9,829 nt of DNA from assembly GCA_020854975.1 (NCBI GenBank), contig JAHKLQ010000223.1:1-9829 (forward strand), written 5' to 3'. The notes beneath the pieces are model-generated. The model did no database searches. It worked only from the letters and a program-made list of their open reading frames with translations, and was not told the DNA's origin. The first letter of the stretch is position 1. The number at the start of each line of letters is the position of its first letter. Source of the stretch: Methanobacterium sp. (GTDB lineage: Archaea > Methanobacteriota > Methanobacteria > Methanobacteriales > Methanobacteriaceae). The position numbers were made by a program, and so were the translations under genes. This document shows, in pieces, positions 5,400 to 9,829 of the stretch.

Positions 5400-7448
5400 A
5401 TGAGCGCTCAACATTCAATTTTAGGCATAATCTTATTATTGAGTGCTATAATAGTCCTATATTTAGCGATTTATAGTCTCAAGAAGCGTTCTTCCAATTT
5501 GTATTTTTATTTTTCACTTTTGACCTTTTCTGTGTTCTTCTGGTGTCTAGGTTCTGCCATGGAATTTTTCAGTGCAGCAATGTGGGCCAAAATCTTCTGG
5601 ATAAAAATAAGTTACATTGGAGTGGCTACTGCTGCCCCATTATGGTTCATTCTAATCTTAGAGTATGGGCATTATGAAAAATATATTAAACCAGCTTATA
5701 TCGGAACTTTAATGTTATTACCCCTGGTTATTGTAACCCTGGCATTCACCAATGATTTCCATGGGTTCATCTGGCCCAGCATCACCCCTATATCTGATGC
5801 TGCCGGTGCTCTTTTGATCTATGCCCATGGGTTAGGTTATTGGATCAACATTGGCTACAGTTTCATATTGATTATATTGGGATTGGTGATTTTACTAAAA
5901 CTGTTAATGAAGTCACCCAGGATATACCATAATCAAATTCTGATTTTAATGTCCAGTGGGCTTATCCCTCTCATTTTCAGCATATTATACAATACAGATA
6001 TTATAGGCGTCCCTGGACTGGATATAACTCCATTTGGACTTACTATTTCAGGATTGCTCATTGCAGTATCGATTTTTAAATTTTCTTTATTAGGTATAAG
6101 GCCTATTGCCTATGAAACCCTTTTTAACACCATAAAAAATGGTTTCATGGTTTTTGATAAAGATGATAAATTAATAGATGTTAATCCTGCTGCAGAAATG
6201 ATTGGAATCAACACTGATGATGTGGGTAGGCAGGTAACCGAATTATTGAATAACTTACCTGAATTAAAGAAATTTTACCAGGATTCTGATGAAGAAGCAG
6301 TGGTTTTTGCTGGTGATCCTTTTAACATATGGATTAGAATACAAAGCACACTCCTCTATGATAAAAATCAATTTAGAGGACGTTTGATCACAATACAAGA
6401 TATAAGCAAACTTAAAAGAGTAGAAAAGGATTACAGTGACAGTGAAGAGCGTTATAAAAATTTATCTGAACTTTCACCTGATGCAATTTTAGTGGTGATT
6501 GGAGAAGAAATTGTTTTTGCCAACAAAGCTTCAGCCACAATATTTGGATTGGAAGACCCTAAAGATCTTTTAGGTAAAAATTTCTTCACTTTCCACCACC
6601 CAGATTCACGTGAAACAGCTAAAAAACGTTTAAAAGAAGTTTTTTCAGAGGGAAGGTTTTTAGACTTCATTGAAGAAAAAATCATAGCCAGTGATGGTAA
6701 GGTTAAGGATATAGAAGTGGGTGATGCTCCCATTAGTTATAATGGCAAGCAAGCTGTTCAGATAGTGGCCAGAGATATCAGTGAAAGAAAAAAACTGGAA
6801 GAAGAACTGAAAAATTCTTTGAAAGAGAAGGATCTGATGATGAAGGAAATTCATCACCGTGTTAAAAATAATTTAATGGTAATTCAAAGCCTTCTTAACC
6901 TGCAATCAAGATATATAAAGGATACAGATGCGCGGGATATATTTAAAGATAGTCAGAACCGTGCCAAAGCTATGGCTATGATCCATGAAAGCCTCTATAA
7001 ATCCAGTGATCTAAAACGGATAGAATTCAGTGAATACATTAACACCCTGGCCAATAACCTTTTTTACAGCTACGCAGCAGACCCTAAACAGTTGAAAATG
7101 GATATTAATGTAGAGGAGATTATGCTGGATATAAACACGGCCATTCCATTGGGTTTGATTTTAACGGAATTATTATCAAACTGTTTAAAATATGCTTTCC
7201 CCGATGATAAAAACGGTGAAATAAAGGTAGACTTCTATTCTTACACTGAAAACAGTGAAAATAAATTAAAATTAACAGTCAGTGATAATGGAGTTGGACT
7301 TCCAGAAGGATTTGACCCCAAAAAATCTGATTCATTAGGTTTAATGTTAGTTTACAGTTTAGCTGGGCAAATTAATGCTACAGTAACACTTGATACTACT
7401 ACTGGAACAACATTTGAGATTACTTTTGAGGAAAAAATGGAATATTGA
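5400..7448 (+). CDS. Membrane-bound 7TM-PAS-PAS sensor histidine kinase (HisKA_2 type)
   Basis: This 682-residue sensor kinase is intact. Residues 1-231 form seven hydrophobic segments of the histidine-kinase N-terminal 7TM type, placing the sensor in the membrane. Two PAS domains follow: about 236-338 (NGFMVFDKDDKLIDVNPAAEMIG) and about 348-463 (LSPDAILVV to QIVARDISERK). The dimerisation domain has the HisKA_2 motif EIHHRVKNNL, with His486 as the likely phospho-acceptor by alignment to HWE/HisKA_2 kinases. The ATPase domain has the N-box ELLSNCLKYAF (Asn594), the G1 box DNGVG (629-633) and the G2 box SLGL (645-648), so all catalytic elements are present. It should autophosphorylate and pass phosphate to a response regulator, but none is encoded nearby. 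The ligand is unknown. The gene stands alone, with its own promoter and a downstream terminator-like element. Confidence 0.92.
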   Translation: MSAQHSILGIILLLSAIIVLYLAIYSLKKRSSNLYFYFSLLTFSVFFWCLGSAMEFFSAAMWAKIFWIKISYIGVATAAPLWFILILEYGHYEKYIKPAYIGTLMLLPLVIVTLAFTNDFHGFIWPSITPISDAAGALLIYAHGLGYWINIGYSFILIILGLVILLKLLMKSPRIYHNQILILMSSGLIPLIFSILYNTDIIGVPGLDITPFGLTISGLLIAVSIFKFSLLGIRPIAYETLFNTIKNGFMVFDKDDKLIDVNPAAEMIGINTDDVGRQVTELLNNLPELKKFYQDSDEEAVVFAGDPFNIWIRIQSTLLYDKNQFRGRLITIQDISKLKRVEKDYSDSEERYKNLSELSPDAILVVIGEEIVFANKASATIFGLEDPKDLLGKNFFTFHHPDSRETAKKRLKEVFSEGRFLDFIEEKIIASDGKVKDIEVGDAPISYNGKQAVQIVARDISERKKLEEELKNSLKEKDLMMKEIHHRVKNNLMVIQSLLNLQSRYIKDTDARDIFKDSQNRAKAMAMIHESLYKSSDLKRIEFSEYINTLANNLFYSYAADPKQLKMDINVEEIMLDINTAIPLGLILTELLSNCLKYAFPDDKNGEIKVDFYSYTENSENKLKLTVSDNGVGLPEGFDPKKSDSLGLMLVYSLAGQINATVTLDTTTGTTFEITFEEKMEY

Positions 7449-7463
7449 AATCAACTTATTGGG

Positions 7464-7544
7464 GATCAAACATCTATCCAGATCAACATCTATCCAGATC
7501 AACATCTATCCAGATCAACATCTATCCAGATAAACGTCTATCCA
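7464..7544 (+). repeat. Five tandem copies of a 16-bp repeat
   Basis: The unit GATCAACATCTATCCA occurs exactly at 7481-7496, 7497-7512 and 7513-7528. It is flanked by a 17-base copy with one extra A (7464-7480) and a diverged copy with two changes (7529-7544). The array starts 15 bases after the kinase stop codon. Each unit-unit junction contains ATCT-ATCC-AGAT, a short inverted repeat, and a GATC site. The unit length is not a multiple of three and there is no spacer, so it is neither coding nor a CRISPR array. It may reflect replication slippage or a binding array. Confidence 0.9.
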
Positions 7545-7626
7545 TATATCCATATATTTATCAAGATATCAAAGAATTAGTTGCAATTTATTAAAATCAG
7601 ATATTAATCTATAAGCTTTAAAGTAG

Positions 7627-7671
7627 GTGAAAGGTCCCTTTAAATTCACAATAAAAATGATAAGTTTTTTT
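7627..7671 (+). terminator. Hairpin plus T7 tract, possible terminator of the kinase transcript
   Basis: GTGAAAGG at 7627-7634 can fold with CCTTT (7637-7641) and CAC (7647-7649): AAAGG pairs with CCTTT over a TC turn, and GTG pairs with CAC across a five-base bulge. A run of seven T residues follows at 7665-7671. It lies about 180 bases after the kinase stop, so the tandem repeats would be in the 3' untranslated region. The hairpin is small and the assignment tentative. Confidence 0.35.
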
Positions 7672-7731
7672 AATTAATTACCTTGCTATTGAATGATTAC
7701 TTCGAGTTTTAAATTTCAAATAACATATCAC

Positions 7732-7785
7732 ACAACAAGTAATTAGTTGTCGTGACAATTGTTGCATCAACAACATATTTATATG
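7732..7785 (+). promoter_or_regulatory. Distal promoter with a cluster of TTGT/ACAA palindromes
   Basis: The TATA box TTTATATG (7778-7785) is preceded directly by three overlapping or abutting inverted repeats: ACAAC...GTTGT (7732-7736 with 7746-7750), TTGTC-GT-GACAA (7747-7758) and TTGTTG-CAT-CAACAA (7759-7773). The last ends five bases before the TATA box, over the BRE position. The predicted start near 7805-7808 would give the MarR/MATE operon a leader of about 115 bases, unless the short T runs at 7833-7839 and 7851-7856 end the transcript early. MarR-family operators are often TTG...CAA palindromes, so this is a candidate MarR-type binding cluster. Confidence 0.5.
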
Positions 7786-7857
7786 GGGAGTTCTATAAAG
7801 TAGTAAACAAGTGTTATGATTTATGGATTTAATTTTTTTAAATAGTTTAATTTTTTC

Positions 7858-7892
7858 AAATTATTCTCCAAAACGGAAGAATAATTTATAAG
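7858..7892 (+). promoter_or_regulatory. Proximal promoter overlapped by a 10+10 bp inverted repeat, candidate MarR operator
   Basis: The perfect arms AAATTATTCT (7858-7867) and AGAATAATTT (7878-7887) are separated by 10 bases (CCAAAACGGA). The right arm runs into the TATA box TTTATAAG (7885-7892). The predicted start site near 7911 sits just before the MarR ATG at 7923. A dimeric winged-helix regulator bound here would block TBP, which is the expected layout for autorepression by the adjacent MarR protein. The assignment to MarR is inferred from position. Confidence 0.6.
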
Positions 7893-7922
7893 AGATTAAA
7901 TAATCGTTTGGAGCGAAAAATT

Positions 7923-8357
7923 ATGTCTTTGAACATTCCATTTAAGGGATTACTATCAATAATCGTCAGAAATCATTTTATCTTCATGAACCGGGAGTTA
8001 AAACATTTGAACCTAACTGAGGGGCAAGTCCCCTATCTTATGGCTCTCTCAAAAAAACCAGGGATTACTCAGGATGACCTGGCAAGGATGTTTTATATTG
8101 ATAAGGGAACCATTGCTCGTTCAATCCAGAAACTGGAAGATAAAGAACTGGTCCAGAGAGTTCAGGATCCTGTTAACCGACGGAGATATAAACTTTCCCT
8201 GACTGAAAAGGGTGAAGGGATCATACCAGAAATCCTCCGTGCTGAAAAAAAATGGGAGGATACCATCTTCAAGGATTTTTCAGGTGAAAAAAGATCTCTA
8301 TTAGTTGAGGGTGTTAAAGTACTGGCAAAAAACAGTCTGGAAATAAGTAAAACGTAA
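7923..8357 (+). CDS. MarR-family winged-helix transcriptional regulator
   Basis: This 144-residue regulator has the MarR layout: an N-terminal dimerisation helix (SIIVRNHFIFMNRELKHLNLT), a helix EGQVPYLMALSKKPG (33-47), the helix-turn-helix ITQDDLARMFYIDKGTIARSIQKLEDKELV (48-77), a basic wing RVQDPVNRRRYKLSLTEKG (79-97), and a long C-terminal helix that completes the dimer interface. D82 and R88 are the usual wing residues. MarR proteins repress efflux genes and are released by small aromatic or lipophilic ligands. The ATG at 7923 is preferred because GGAG at 7910-7913 lies nine bases upstream; a TTG at 7908 would add five residues but overlaps that site. A MATE efflux gene follows after 18 bases, so the protein most likely represses its own operon through the upstream inverted repeats. 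Confidence 0.9.
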   Translation: MSLNIPFKGLLSIIVRNHFIFMNRELKHLNLTEGQVPYLMALSKKPGITQDDLARMFYIDKGTIARSIQKLEDKELVQRVQDPVNRRRYKLSLTEKGEGIIPEILRAEKKWEDTIFKDFSGEKRSLLVEGVKVLAKNSLEISKT

Positions 8358-8375
8358 TTTAAAGAGAGTGAAATT

Positions 8376-9829
8376 TTGAATAAGGATAAAAAACCGTCTT
8401 TGAAAGACAAATCATCATCAAATAAGAAATCATCATCTGCACGGGATAAATTTCCTAAAGGAAAAAATGAAGAAGAACTTCCAGAAACCACGAAAGGAAC
8501 CACAGAAGGTGTTGACCTTATTAGAGGTGATCCTAAACATGCCATCCTAAAACTATCAGGCCCACTTATAGTGGCTATGTTACTAACTTCAGCTTATAAC
8601 CTAGTGGATGCTATCTGGGTTTCTGGACTTGGTGGAAATGCCCTGGCAGCAGTGGGATTCGTAACTCCCCTTTTCATGATACTGGTTGGTCTTTCCAATG
8701 GTATAGGGGCCGGTGCAACCTCTGCCATCTCCCGTTGCATAGGGGCCCATAACAAGGAAGGTGTGAATAACACTGCCATGCACACCCTAATCCTTACCAT
8801 CATTATTTCAGTAGTTCTAACTGTACTGTTAGAAATATTCTTATATCCAATTCTTTCAGTTATGGGAGCAGGAAACACCATTGACCTAGCCATGGATTAT
8901 GGTACTGTTATCTTTGCCAGTACTATACTTATGTTGTTTACTGGTGCTGCTTATGGAATTCTGCGTTCAGAAGGGGATACCAAAAGAACCATGCATGCCA
9001 TGATAATAGCGGCAATGGTTAACATCATTCTTGACCCCATACTTATCTACCTTGCAGGATGGGGTATTGCTGGTGCAGCATGGGCCACCTTAATATCCCA
9101 AGCTGCTGTTTCCCTGGTGATAATCTACTGGTTCCTTAAAAAGAAGGATACATTTGCCACTTTATCCTGGAAATATTTCAAACCCGATCTAAAAGTTTCT
9201 AAATCTATCTTAGAAGTGGGTCTACCTGCCAGTGCCGAGTTCATGGTGATGTCCGCAGTCACAGCCATTTTAAACGCTATACTGGTTATGGTGGCCGGTA
9301 CCGATGCAGTGGCAGTTTACTCTGCAGGATGGAGAGTGGTGATGATGGCCATAATACCTATGGCAGCAATAGGAACATCAGTGGTTACTGTTACTGGTGT
9401 TGCCTATGGATCAAGAAAATATGAAAATCTTTCCATTGCCCACACTTATTCCATGAAGGTAGGGCTGATAGTGGCTATCATAACCAGCATTTCAACCTTC
9501 ATCCTGGCACCCTACATAGCCAAAGTATTCGCCTATTCCCCAGAGACTGCCTACCTCGCACCAACCATAGCTGCCTTCCTGCAGGTGATGTGTGTATTTT
9601 ACATATTCGTACCTCCAGGAATCATGTCCAGTTCCATCTTCCAGGGAGTGGGAAAGGGAATCACCTCTCTCATTCTCACTGTGTTTAGACAGCTACTTTT
9701 CATAGCCATCTTTGCCTACATCTTGGCCATAACTCTAAACTTCGGTCAACAGGGAGTATGGTGGGGTATAGTTGCAGGAGACATTGCAGGAGGTATAGTT
9801 TCATACTTTTGGGCACGCCTTTACATAAG
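8376..9829 (+). CDS. MATE-family multidrug/cation antiporter, 3' end outside the window
   Basis: A continuous open frame of 484 codons runs off the window end with no stop. The protein is a MATE efflux transporter. LSGPLIVAMLLTSAYNLVDAIWVSGLGGNALAAVGF marks the family's first helix and loop; VGLSNGIGAGATSAISRCIGA, FTGAAYGILRSEGDTKRTMHAMIIAAMVNIILDPILIY and GIAGAAWATLISQ are conserved core segments. About twelve helices are expected and nearly all are present. It would export drugs or metabolites across the cell membrane in exchange for Na+ or H+. The TTG at 8376 is the first in-frame start after the MarR stop, preceded by GAGAGTGA. It gives a hydrophilic N-terminal tail of about 55 residues rich in Ser and Lys (including SSSNKKSSS) before the first helix, longer than usual. 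Co-transcribed with the MarR gene 18 bases upstream. Confidence 0.92.
   Translation, partial: MNKDKKPSLKDKSSSNKKSSSARDKFPKGKNEEELPETTKGTTEGVDLIRGDPKHAILKLSGPLIVAMLLTSAYNLVDAIWVSGLGGNALAAVGFVTPLFMILVGLSNGIGAGATSAISRCIGAHNKEGVNNTAMHTLILTIIISVVLTVLLEIFLYPILSVMGAGNTIDLAMDYGTVIFASTILMLFTGAAYGILRSEGDTKRTMHAMIIAAMVNIILDPILIYLAGWGIAGAAWATLISQAAVSLVIIYWFLKKKDTFATLSWKYFKPDLKVSKSILEVGLPASAEFMVMSAVTAILNAILVMVAGTDAVAVYSAGWRVVMMAIIPMAAIGTSVVTVTGVAYGSRKYENLSIAHTYSMKVGLIVAIITSISTFILAPYIAKVFAYSPETAYLAPTIAAFLQVMCVFYIFVPPGIMSSSIFQGVGKGITSLILTVFRQLLFIAIFAYILAITLNFGQQGVWWGIVAGDIAGGIVSYFWARLYI

Noticed and set aside
6452..6857. Minus-strand open frames opposite the kinase PAS2/HisKA_2 region
   Set aside because: They are shadows of an intact kinase with all motifs on the plus strand.
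7464..7544. Tandem repeats considered as a CRISPR array
   Set aside because: The units are 16 bases with no spacers between them and no cas genes are nearby; this is a plain tandem repeat.
7908..7922. TTG start giving a longer MarR protein
   Set aside because: It overlaps the GGAG site that fits the ATG at 7923, and MarR homology does not need the extra five residues.
8162..8893. Minus-strand open frames opposite the MarR and MATE genes
   Set aside because: They are antisense shadows of clear coding sequence, with low-complexity products and no family features.
1..9829. Insertion sequence, prophage, toxin-antitoxin or tRNA genes
   Set aside because: I saw no transposase, integrase, terminal inverted repeats with target duplications, toxin-like pair or tRNA cloverleaf in the window.

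Overview
The window reads as chromosomal DNA of a methanogenic archaeon, most likely of the Methanobacterium type. The reasons are A+T-rich sequence with archaeal TATA-type promoters (A-rich stretch followed by TTTATAT) instead of bacterial -35/-10 boxes, oligo-T terminators, partial GGAG/GGGGAT ribosome binding sites, TTG starts, and the protein set: a 7TM-PAS-HisKA_2 sensor kinase, a cysteine-less carboxymuconolactone-decarboxylase-like protein and stand-alone GyrI-like effector-binding proteins. The genus is an inference from protein style; there is no rRNA or other taxonomic marker.

Layout. 183-503 is a small CMD-family protein lacking the catalytic cysteines. 629-1186 is a HEAT-like repeat protein preceded by a structured inverted repeat. 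1220-1609 (minus strand) is an ArsR-type regulator. It is divergent from 1828-2781, a fusion of a GyrI-like effector-binding domain with a TrmO/TsaA-like domain. 2955-3500 is a second, stand-alone GyrI-like protein. Two broken genes follow. 3551-4381 is an Fpg/Nei-type DNA glycosylase homologue interrupted by one in-frame TAG. 4455-5247 is a GNAT acetyltransferase with a YoaP-type C-terminal domain, broken by four single-base indels and carrying a damaged acetyl-CoA loop. 5400-7448 is an intact membrane histidine kinase with no response regulator beside it. A 459-base intergenic region then holds five tandem 16-bp repeats, a terminator-like hairpin and two promoters flanked or overlapped by palindromes. 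7923-8357 (MarR-type regulator) and 8376-9829 (MATE efflux pump, running off the window end) form an operon.

Theme. The two flanking regions share small-molecule sensing: ArsR plus two GyrI-like binding domains on the left, MarR plus MATE efflux on the right. A MarR autoregulatory circuit is well supported by the position of a 10+10-bp inverted repeat directly on the TATA box. The middle holds two decayed genes. I did not find a clear candidate for a wholly new defence or mobile system. The strongest leads are the GyrI-TrmO fusion, the pair of freshly broken genes, and the operator architecture upstream of the MarR/MATE operon.
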